From the NCBI RefSeq assembly GCF_042242105.1, contig NC_092030.1, positions 2,698,501 to 2,762,500 of the forward strand: a stretch of DNA of 64,000 bases. Reading direction: 5' to 3'. The DNA comes from Pempheris klunzingeri (lineage: Eukaryota > Chordata > Actinopteri > Acropomatiformes > Pempheridae). The notes below the pieces were generated by a model. It made no database searches. It was not told where the DNA came from and saw only the letters and a list, made by a program, of their open reading frames with translations. This document shows, in pieces, positions 31,802 through 41,979 of the stretch; within the stretch, counting starts at the first letter, position 1, and every line of letters starts with the position of its first letter. Made by a program: the position numbers and the translations under genes.

Positions 31802-34385
31802 ACAAATCTCCATCATCATATCTGAGGTAGGCATTCAGCTGGAGGTTCAATATATTACAATACTTTTAATTAATTTTTTAATTCCTACATTGTTTACATC
31901 CATGTTTTCTTGCTATTTTTCTTCTACTTCTTTGCTGCCTTCTCTTTTCTTTGTACACATTTGTCTGTGTGTTACCGCCATCACCTGTCTGTGTAACGGC
32001 AGGACGTGAACTCACATGCACACAGAAGAATGTGTTCTTAAACACATTTCTCCACAGCACTACTAGTGGTGACAAACTCTGAATTCACAGACACCTCTGA
32101 TCTGTATCTTTTCTGTCACTGCAACCAAGACACAAGAATGATGAATAAGTAAAACTAATTCCTCTCTTTTCCTTGTCCAGGTCAACCATGACTTAGTGGC
32201 CAGTGGCTCCGTTCGGCCTGCACCAGCTTTCTCCTGCGGCGAGCTTCCAGCACAGTTTGCTGAATGTTGTGAGATTTTGTTGCTACTGCAGAACGACTGA
32301 TCATCCTAGAGACTCAAACGCTGAGCTGATGAACTGAGCTTTCGCAGCTTTAACACGACACTGACTCACTGCAGTAATGTTGTTTTTTGTAGGTTTGGAG
32401 GTTGTGGATAAAAAAAACTATCACTTTAAAGTATATCCATCAAACAAATAGCATGCATGTACTACAGAGCCCTCAGTCTGCTAACTTAGACAGATGATAG
32501 ACTTACAGGCATGTGTTTACTGTAACTGAGCTGAATTTGGGGGTATTGAATCTTTACCTTCTTTACATCTGTGTTGCAGCGTGCATCTGAGGACAGCAGA
32601 GTTTATTTGAGAAAAACACCAGTTGAGGTTTTCTCAGTCCTGAGTAGTTCACCATAACCCACCGGACTATTTTTTTTCTTGTTAGCTTGCTTTAATATTC
32701 GTATTTCTTGTTATTTATAGAATTTTGATGAACTCTTGTGGCAACTTAGTGTTAAAAAACTGTAATTAAACATAAAGATTGTAAGCATCAGTCCCAACAG
32801 CAGGTGCAACCATTTGGGTCCACACACTAACTGAATTGAGCTTTTATGGACCAAATGATCAACGTGATTCCAGATGAAGTTGTTTATAGTCTGAATGCAC
32901 AGCAGGAAACGTCAGGATCTGTCTAAAAATATAAACAAGGGCTTATTTCCATAGATAAGCCGACCGTGTCCTGTAACACTGGCTAAAATACCGTAAGCGT
33001 TCACCTCTCAGTTGCTGTCGCTGTCGGAGGAGAAGCTTCCCTCACATACACAGAAAGCAGTGCTACGTCTCACTGCCATGTTTGGTGAGTGAATTCATGA
33101 AGGTGTCGAAAACCAAAAGTGGGAGAACTTGAGATGTTTTCACAGCAGTCAATTTCAAAACGGGCAAATCAGGAATTTTAACCAGCTTTGACTTGACCTT
33201 GTGTAGTTGCTGCTTTATCGTGCCATCCATATTACATTTATCTGCTCTGAGCCTCTTGAGATTGTTGTTGGGTGTATTTGTTGTTGGGTGCATCTGGTTC
33301 GCTCCTAGTTGAAAATAATCAGATTCCTATGTGCACCTAACAGGAAGGCACCAACACATCACTGTCATTCTTCATCTCTGCTTTCTGTTGGAATGAAAAC
33401 ACAAGGGCACTAGAGGTAATCTGGGAATTGAGATTTGAGATTCGACAGAACAAACTCTCAGGAAACGGCGACTGTATTTTGGCTCTGAACCTGTGCAGAC
33501 GTCTCAGGATCAAAGCCACACAGCCGTCGTCCTACATGGTTTGGACCTTTCTGAGTAACCAAGTTACTCTCAGGAACATAGCCAGTGTTAAGTGCTCTTC
33601 TGTGCTGTGTGTCTGTCTTTTGTACCCTACTGACTGAATTACCGTGTTTTGAATGCCTTTTTTTGTAACTTAACTGCAAGCATTAGCATGACATAACTTT
33701 TTTATAGACTTGTTTTTCTCTCTGCAGTCACACGTGTATCGACAAGCTTCTTTTAAAAACCGAGCATCAACTCTTTAACGATTTGTTAATCATGTAATCA
33801 TGAGCAAACACACTTTAGTCTCTCATATTTGTATTTATGGAAAACGGATGATAAGGAACTATGTCAACAACCCCAAACTAAAATCTATATGCATCATTTT
33901 GAATTCCTCTCCTGTCATAAATTGTTTGGCACAGTTTAGCTTTTAAGCCCGACCCATTTAATTGTCTTTTGGCCTGATTATTATTATTTTTTAAAGGCTT
34001 AAGTGTTTATTTTGTGATGCTTTTGCTGACTACTAACTACCGTTGGTTGGACCTGAATATTTATTAGCAACTATTGCTGTTTACTCAGTGAGACGCACTT
34101 TGTCACAGAACAAGCTTTGTGGAACAAGTTGAGCCTTGGGATAAATTAATTTGTCTATGCGTCTCCCTGCAATTGTCAATGCTGTCTATTCTAATGGACT
34201 ATTTCTTTGGCAAGCACACTTTTAAAAGTTCACCCACTGTCACCATCATTCTCATGAGCAACTGTATTTAATTCACTTTTTGCGATTCATGACTACAATA
34301 CCTTTGTTGCACAAACACTTTTTTTGCACAGTATATGTCGTCTGTTCAGCAACTTTCAAATAAAATGTACAACAACCCAACAAAT
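31802..34385 (+). other. Probable long 3'UTR after the second EGF-transmembrane exons
   Basis: 2.6 kb without coding frames runs from the stop to a strong poly(A) site. A splice donor-like GAG|GTAGGC at about 31826 and an acceptor-like TTGTCCAG near 32180 could mark an optional UTR intron. The assignment is by position. Confidence 0.4.
34359..34364 (+). terminator. Poly(A) signal AATAAA with downstream T/G-rich element
   Basis: AATAAA followed after about 25 nt by TTGTTTTTGTTTCC, the classical cleavage arrangement. A second AATAAA lies at 34433-34438. It would end the transcript containing the 30.8-31.8 kb exons. Confidence 0.6.
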
Positions 34386-34439
34386 CATTGTTTTTGTTTC
34401 CATCCGCTGTTTAAATGCAATAGATTTGTATAAATAAAG

Positions 34440-36818
34440 TCAGTTACTGACATGATGAAGTGGTCTACACTACTGCTTTTTCTTTCTTGTTTATCATGAA
34501 CAATTTGCAGTTGTGTAGGGTTTTATAGTTAGTTAACCTGTCCAGTGTGGATCCTGCCATTAGCTACCGTTTCCAGCTGTACGGACAGGTGGTTACAAAA
34601 ATGGTCCAAAGAGTGAGAGCTATGTATTACTCTGATAATGTTAAGCTGCATTAACATTTGTTAAAGTTCATAATAGTAATCTTTATGGCTATCCAGATAC
34701 CAGTGATATACAAAACTAATGGGTTTGTTTCTCTAGAATCATTACTAAGTTGTAATGGTATCAGTGTGTATTCCTACTGTGCATACACCAAACATACACG
34801 GCTGCCTGGTTAAACTCTTCCTGGGCTTCGGTGACATGAGAGTATCGGCTTCAGTGTTTACTAAACTCAACAGGAACTGAGACTGGGAACGACTGATCTG
34901 CAGTCATGCAGGCTGACGAGCTAACTGTCTGTCATCGGAGAAAATATGTATCTGGTACGACGAGGAACAGGAAGGATCAGGCTTCAGGCGATACTATGTC
35001 AACACCTGCTTTCCTGTTAACTGAGCAGACTTTGCATGGTTGTTTTACCGACGGAGGAGCACGCTGACAGTGAACCCTGAACGCAGCATCTATCCTCACC
35101 CCACCAACCATCATTTCATGAGTCAGTCCACTCTATATGATGGACACAACACATCTTGAAACCCTCCTTTAGAAATCTGATCTTTTGCAGAAGCCGGTAA
35201 ATTCATACTTTTAGTGTTTTTGTGTGTGACATTGTGAGAGTTCAAAATTAATTACGACTAATCCCAGTAATACCAGTGTATGTACAGGTAGTACAGTGAA
35301 TATGTCCGCTGTACATTATCACAAGATGGTTGAAGGCTGTTACAAAATATACAAAATATAGAGCAAAAATAATAAATTAGGTTCAAATGTAATTGTTCCT
35401 GTCCCATAAAGTGTCAGTGTCTTTTTACGAAGTGAAAAGTAAATATTTGAAATGACTTCTCCCTCTGTGATTGGTCGCTTTAACACGTCTCTCTATACCT
35501 CAGCTGTCACTGGCTGTGGCATTCAACAGGTCCTGCAGGGAGAAGTGCATCAGGCCCATTTAACAACAAAGGACTCAGGAGCAGCTATAGAGCCACAACT
35601 GCTCATTACAGTGTCGCCTTGTTTGAAATGTTCAGCCAGTTTAAACAGAAGAGGTAATGTTGTCAGACAAGATGGGTTAAGAAGCCAACCTCTCAGACCG
35701 GTCGGGCTGCATTGTCAGTAAATGTACGAGGTTAAGACTGAGCAGACATGGAGGTAAAGAAAGACAAAATGCAGCCCGCCTGTGTGTTTGAATAGTGTCC
35801 ATAATGACTTCTGCCCTCTCGTTCTGTGGAAGCCGTCACAGCTGCTAGAATACATTACTTTGAACATTTCAGATTCTTGCTCTAAAGGCTATTTCCAGTT
35901 ATAAAATCTCTTTAAAACTTTTTAAACAAGCACGTCTGCAAAATTTGAAAATCTCAATATTGTGCGTATGGTTCACATTCACCTCCACCCATGCAGAACA
36001 AGAAGAATTACGTCATTAGCAAAGCACAGTGCACATTTAATAAACAGCACTTGTATTACAGAGCAATTAGGACAATATTGATCACCTCAGGATGCTTCTC
36101 TCAACAGGCGTCCTGCTGTCCTACCAGGTTGGCCATAATTGTAAAGTGCATTAGAATCCAGTATTTACATAAGAATGGAGGAAGGAAATGGCTTGTGCAT
36201 TAATGCACACAGAAAAAAAAAGCTTCCTTAAAGGCGAGGACTATTTACAAATGGAGTTCAGCTTAATTTGCAGAATATCAAAGACCAGCCACGGTAAACT
36301 TCAACTCAATATCATTATTCTTCAAAACAAGGTAGGTTCCTCCTTCACTTTCAATCTCACATTATTATATTTACCCAATTTTTACCTTCATGACAGTAGC
36401 TGCACTGCTGGAGGCATTCATTATAATGATGTTAGTGTTCATCACAGCCCAGCTGAGCCCTCACTGAGCCAGTGCACCCATCATTAAACTTAAACTCTTC
36501 CGGGTGTGTGCCTCCAAGTACCACAGTCTTAATGATGAAACATTAAAAATGATCCTGCTTCACTTGATAGTGAGTCTGCAGTCATCTGTTCTATGATGAG
36601 CCTTCAATATTAGTTTTATAGCCTCCATCAGCTGACAGCTTTAAACTACTTTATGGGATTAGTGTCTCCTGTTATCACTACAATAATATTACAGATATTA
36701 ACTGACTACATGTTAGAAAGTCATGGTTCAGTGTCATGGCCTCTTCCCCCTCTCAGATAGTCATGTTTGTCTCCAGGTCGGGGCTTTAGTGTGTGTCCAG
36801 ATGTGGGTCGTGTGCCCC
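34440..36818. other. Intergenic or UTR region between convergent genes
   Basis: 2.4 kb with no supported gene, RNA or recognised repeat. The right part, next to the claudin stop codon, is presumably claudin-23 3'UTR on the minus strand. No clear minus-strand poly(A) signal was singled out. Confidence 0.45.
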
Positions 36819-37646
36819 TCATAGGTCGGCATCATAGGGTCTGCCGCTGTAGGAGGTGTTGACTGAGCGGGCCGCGGGGCTCTTGGCTCTTGGGAAGGAC
36901 ACATCTTCATCCAGGGAGTCCTTGGAGTAGGGCACGCTGCTGCTGGCGCTGCTCCGGGCCCGGTTCAGGCTCGGCACGTCGACGCGTCTCGGCGGCGGCT
37001 TCTGGTGGTTGAACTGGCCCATGACCTCCTCCACCCGTCTCTCCCCTCGGTTCTTCCCTCCGCAGCAACGCCAGATCCCGATGAACATGACGAAGCCGCC
37101 CAGGACTTCAAATATCCCGCCGATGTAGCCCAGGATGATGCAGTAGCCGACCTGCACGTCTGCGAGCGACGACCCCGACGGGATTTCGGTGAGGATGTGG
37201 GTGTACCAGGCGATGGGGATGATGGTCATGACGCCCGAGAGGAAGATCAGCAGCCCCCCCAGGCCGGCCACCGTCCAGTTAGGCCTGTCTGTCCAGCAGC
37301 GGACCCCGGGGATGGCCACGGCCAGCCCGATGAGAGTCACGATGAGGGAGGCCACCATCAAACCCTGCGCCACCGGGATGATCTCCTGGGCGAAGTATTC
37401 GGTGTCCTGCTGGTTGCACTCCGACCTCGTGGAGGACGTGGTGGTCCTGCAGATGTCCCAGATGCCTTGCTGGAGGAACTCGTCGGACGGGGAGTTGGGG
37501 AGGTTATTCAGGGTCCTCCAGTTCGGGGCCACGGTGGCCGTCAGATCCAGCACCCACCCGCAGGGAGCCATGACCATGCCGAAGATCAGGATGCCCGGGG
37601 TGCGCAGGGATAACCGGATCCACTCCTCCGTTGATCGCCGCGGCAT
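36819..37646 (-). CDS. cldn23: Claudin-23, intronless, 275 residues
   Basis: Four-pass tight-junction membrane protein. TM1 (ILIFGMVMAPCGWVLDLTA) is followed by the first loop with the claudin W...GIWDIC...C signature (NWRTL, QQGIWDIC, SECNQ). TM2 is VASLIVTLIGLAVAIPG, TM3 GLGGLLIFLSGVMTIIPIAWY and TM4 GYCIILGYIGGIFEVLGGF. Wording such as GMVMAPCG, GVRCWTDRPN and the C-terminal DADL matches claudin-23, which also has a single coding exon in mammals. The start at 37646 has A at -3 and gives a cytoplasmic N-terminus of about 17 residues. The frame stays open upstream to 37904, but that part has no claudin features. CLDN23 and TNKS also lie near each other on human 8p23.1, which supports the call. 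Confidence 0.95.
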   Translation of the reverse strand: MPRRSTEEWIRLSLRTPGILIFGMVMAPCGWVLDLTATVAPNWRTLNNLPNSPSDEFLQQGIWDICRTTTSSTRSECNQQDTEYFAQEIIPVAQGLMVASLIVTLIGLAVAIPGVRCWTDRPNWTVAGLGGLLIFLSGVMTIIPIAWYTHILTEIPSGSSLADVQVGYCIILGYIGGIFEVLGGFVMFIGIWRCCGGKNRGERRVEEVMGQFNHQKPPPRRVDVPSLNRARSSASSSVPYSKDSLDEDVSFPRAKSPAARSVNTSYSGRPYDADL

Positions 37647-40068
37647 GATGTCTGTGCAGGATGTCTTCTCTCTCCCAAACTCAGAGTAGAGATCCAGGCA
37701 GGAGTCTCTGAGTTTTGACACAACAGCTGCTCTTAAAAAACAAGTCCGACTGAAACCTGGCAGTGGGCGGGGCACCAGCCTCACCTGCCTGCCCCCGTCC
37801 CCAAACGGGACAGGTGTGACCAGGCTGGGAGCTTTTTCATCTTCACCTGCAACCCAAAAAAAAGAGAGGGAGAGGACAGTTTCGACGAGGCTTTTATCAT
37901 GCAAATGTCTGCTCAGAGATAAAGATAAAGATGTATTTTATCACTGAAGGCCTCTTGATGAAATCTGCTCGCTGGAGTTTATAAATATCACAAGAATTAG
38001 TCCTCAAATACTGTTTCAGTAACTTTACAGGGGTCACCTGAGGGACTAACCCTAACCCTAAATACAGAGAGTGTCTGATAGGATGGGCCACCTCCTGAAC
38101 CAACACAGCACGTTCTTAGAAATGAAAGTTTTCCCACCGATTTTTATTGATGAACCACAACACGTTTGAATTTTCAGCTCAGCAACCTTCCCCCCCCAGG
38201 AGAGGGAAATCACAGCAAGTGGGCCTGTTTGTGAAGATGGCTGAGGGGTGGGATGTCATTCATTCAATAAAACAAGTGTGACACTTTGTTGAAATGTTAA
38301 ATTAAAGCAGCACTAAGGCTTGCATGCGATTCCTAAACCTGTTATAGTGTAAGATGTGAGCTGAACAGGCTCCTGTTGGGGCCTAAGATCAAGGAAACGT
38401 GCAGCAGGCTGTTATTTTTCCTCGTTACAAATTTCCCAGCAGGTGATCAGCTTTAGAACATGTCGGCTTCAGAGATTAAGATGGCGATGGCTTTGGTTTG
38501 ATGCCACGGTGGTTGTGTGGGAAGCATTTTTAGTAAGAATGTAGATGTGCAGGAACCTTCTGACAGTGGTTCAAATACCTTTCTGCCTCATTGTCCTCTC
38601 GTCCTCTCTCCTTCACGCGTTTCTATCTGCGTATCTGTGTCTGTTTTTATGGAGCTTTTTCTCCCTTTCTGACTGCTCCTGCTCTTCCTGAGGTCTCCTC
38701 TCAAATCAGCATTGCTAATCCCATGAAAGTGGATTATTCACAAATGCTTCTGAAGTTTCTTCAGGGTGTAAAGTTCATTACAAAATTCATATAGTTAACT
38801 AAACTGAAAAAATCATTTATTTAAGTGAAATGAAAATAAAAACTAGACTACAGAAAAGGAAAACAATATCATGTACTTACAAAACTACACACAGGATATG
38901 TCTTTACTTTAAGCTCAATTCTGAACTTCTCAAACTCCTCAGATCTTAAAGCCCCTGACAAACATCGTCCATATTATGAACAAGAAACCCTGAAACCACG
39001 ACTGAAACTACTAGAAACTAAAACATCTTAAAACAATAAAAACTAAACTGAAAGGAGCAACTGGCTGAGATGAAACTGGGTTAAGAAAAAAAGTAATGAC
39101 AAACACAAATGTACAACAGCCCTGGTTTATTGGTGCGTATCAGTGATTTCTCTCATGTCATCACTGCGCTCAGATCCTGAGATGGAGGTGGGGTTTCTGA
39201 GGAGCTGAACAACCTGATGATACACCCAGAGATTATAGTACAGAGTTTAAGTTGAACATCAACATCCAGTTTGATTGTTTTACCCAGTGGGACGGGTTTT
39301 GTGATTGCCGTTACCAAAATAACATTCATCTGAAGAGCTGCTTATTTCAGTGGATGAGACATTGATTCAGAGTAGTTAGCAGTGCCCTCGGTGCCAGTGG
39401 CTGTTTTTGCCTTAAGGTTTCTTGTGTGTTTTTCCTTTAAGTGTGTGAAATTTGCATAATGTCATTGATTGTACAAATCCAGACTATTAAATCACGTGTT
39501 CCTTGTTGTGAGAATTGTTTTTTCAGGGCAGGTTTAACTCTGACACACAAAGGAAGTATGAGAGGTATGTCGACCAACCAGACAGAACTCTGCATGCTCG
39601 TCTCCTGACGCCACAGTCCTGTTTTATCACTTCTGCAAGCTGAGTCACTGCTGTAGCAGCTGTCATGCATGATCAGCCGTCACATCATTCATTATACTTG
39701 TGGCAGTCTTGGACACAAAAGCCACAGAGGATCTATTGTGAAACTCTGTATCTTTCCATGTTTAATTGGCCTTTTGATGCTGACCGACCACCACCTCTGC
39801 TGCTGGAAGTACTACTAGTATTTAAAGGGGAAAATCAGTGCACCAAAGTGTCAAATTAACATAAAGTTCAAACTCTGTGGCCTCACGCTGAGATACCGGA
39901 TGTTATTTTGAAATAAAGTGTCGGGGAAAATGGTTTTCTTGGTCAATGCAAAATGTATTGTTTTTGTTTTGGAAAAGCGGATGTTGTCTGTATTCAATTG
40001 CATCTTAGCTTAACTTAAGTAAATGAAGGAATAGGTGCAGTTTTTTGTTTTAAATATCTTTCATACTT

Positions 40069-40070
<2 letters not shown>

Positions 40071-40115
<45 letters not shown>

Positions 40116-40116
40116 A
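40071..40116. repeat. (TA)n then (TG)n microsatellite
   Basis: Uninterrupted TA repeat at 40071-40104 running into a short TG repeat. Confidence 0.95.
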
Positions 40117-40479
40117 TATAAAACTGTCAGAACCTAATCGATCTTTTGAAAACATATCAAACAACAGCAGAGTTACAGCTATTCTCAAGTGTCACAATGA
40201 CACTGCATGATTGCATCTGCGGTTTAATTCATCACGGCATTTGTATTTCAGAACACGTCATGATTAGTTGCGCAATGCATTTACAAGGTGCTATCATTTG
40301 TTGGATATGATTTGTGAAAACAAACAAGCTGGTTGTCGTGTACATGCCCCACTGATGCGGTGTAATAGATTCCTCAAATGTTCTCTTTCCTCAGGCCCTC
40401 ATTGTTAATGGAGTGCATGAGTAGAAACTGTGTTCACCACACATTTGATCAGTTTGAATCAAGATATAGTTCTCCTCTT

Positions 40480-40580
40480 TTTTACTTTATTTTTTTTTTA
40501 ATGTAGCCTGGAGTCCCCTTGAGGTTGAAGGTCGCTCTCTGACGGAGACTTGGCCAAGACTGCACACCTGTTACAGTTTG
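40480..40580 (+). mobile_element. Possible diverged teleost interspersed repeat
   Basis: AATGTAGCCTGGAGTCCCCTT and GGAGACTTGGCCAAGACTGC recall a short repeat frequent in fish introns, in which 'sagacctggccaagac' follows a T-rich and 'aacctggagc' segment. Only fragments match, so the call is weak. Confidence 0.3.
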
Positions 40581-41287
40581 GTAGAAATAGAGTACGACAG
40601 ACAAGGACAGAGGCGTAGTTTGAATAGAAATAAAATGCAAATGACAGAGAGTAGAAACATCAAATAGACAAAGTAGAGACTAAGTCCTGCTTAAGTAAGG
40701 CAGCAATTGACCTAGTTAGTTTGTTGTTAACCAAAAAGAAGGACAGAAAACCTCTTTTCTTGGGCGTACTACATGCTTCAGAGTGTGCTGGAGGGTTTCC
40801 TGCAGGATATGTGCTACTACCTGGTGGCCACTTATTGGAACTGCTATATTCGGTCAGTTCTCATCATGTTTGGGTTGTTTGTCATCCTGGTTGCTCAGTT
40901 TATTTCTGTGGTACATGTTAGTGGAAAACCAGCTAACATGTTTTAATGAAATATGCTGTCAGTCACACACACATTTCTTTAACCTCGTCCAGTTTATAGA
41001 ATGAAAGAATATATTTTAGAAAATGCCTAAACTAGACAGCTTTTTTTCCCTGTAGCTGCACAAAGATAACCAAAACAATGTATTAAATATGATCACACAG
41101 TAGTGCCACATGTTGTCATAAACCAGTTAACTCTCTGTACTCAAATGTTTAGAAGAGCATAACCCAAGATATACTTGCAGTATATAATTATGTTCAAATG
41201 CATACATACTATAATGATATATTTTTACTATTTATTCCTATTTTCTGTATTGATAAGTGCTGACTGTGTCTGTAGAACCAATAGTGT

Positions 41288-41300
41288 CCACTAGATGGCA
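41288..41300 (+). promoter_or_regulatory. CTCF-consensus site upstream of tnks
   Basis: CCACTAGATGGCA, a full match to the CTCF core, about 690 bases before the tnks start codon. The 18-base context AGTGTCCACTAGATGGCA is identical to that in LRP intron 43, in the same orientation. Insulator function is inferred. Confidence 0.5.
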
Positions 41301-41889
41301 ATATTGTGTTCCCATCACTCAATAAAACAATAACCCAGTATTTTAAAACTATATTAAGATTATATTAATATTAAGTAATAGCTATATAATATAATTCAAA
41401 TGGATGTTTAAAGTTTATTGAAAGAGTATCGTTCTTTGGCTCTGTCCTTCATCCACATCAGGCATTCTTGCTGTATTCTGTGAATTATTGATCTGTATGT
41501 GAGGTAAAAGCTGAAAAATAAAGCGATGTGCACTCAATAAAGTCAAACAGCTGTGTTTACTGTGTCAGCCAATTATCTGCCCCACATAAAAGGATCGGTT
41601 ATGAGGTTTGTAACAGCATCATTAGGCAGAGAAAATGTAAAAGGAGTGTCATCTGACAGCTGTAACCTGCTTAAAAAGAATTAGAATAAACATGACACCT
41701 GAATAATTGTCTTTCAACACCAGAAACACATTTTGCAGCATTAAATGTTCACACAGACAAAAAAGCTAAAATGAGGCTAAATGCCTTTTTGGAGGAGGCC
41801 ACATTTTTATTTGGTATTATCTCTTATATAACTATTATTATTATTATCTTGTAATATTTATTTGTTGATGGTTAATTTGGTGGAAACGT

Positions 41890-41979
41890 GACCTCTGAGC
41901 CTGAGCGGAAGTGGACTGTCCCGGACAGGAAGCTGTCAGCAGTGTTTTTGTTGCTAGTGGGGACTGATATGTTGTGAAA
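41890..41979 (+). promoter_or_regulatory. tnks proximal promoter / 5'UTR with ETS-type site
   Basis: CGGAAGTG at 41906-41913 is an ETS/GABP consensus, and AGGAAG occurs again near 41929. There is no TATA box. This is typical of a housekeeping promoter. GC content rises sharply from here into exon 1. Confidence 0.45.

Larger units (their letters stand above)
37647..41879. other. Intergenic region between divergent cldn23 and tnks
   Basis: 4.2 kb with no supported gene. It contains a GC-box-like GGGCGGGGC near 37767, an (AT)n/(GT)n microsatellite (40071-40116), a possible diverged repeat (40480-40580) and a CTCF-consensus site (41288-41300). MFHAS1, ERI1 and PPP1R3B, which lie between CLDN23 and TNKS in human, are not here. 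Confidence 0.55.

Noticed and set aside
37005..37689. Plus-strand frames of 202 and 166 codons opposite claudin-23
   Set aside because: GC-rich antisense of a proven claudin exon. Composition is Asp/His/Gly-rich without any domain.
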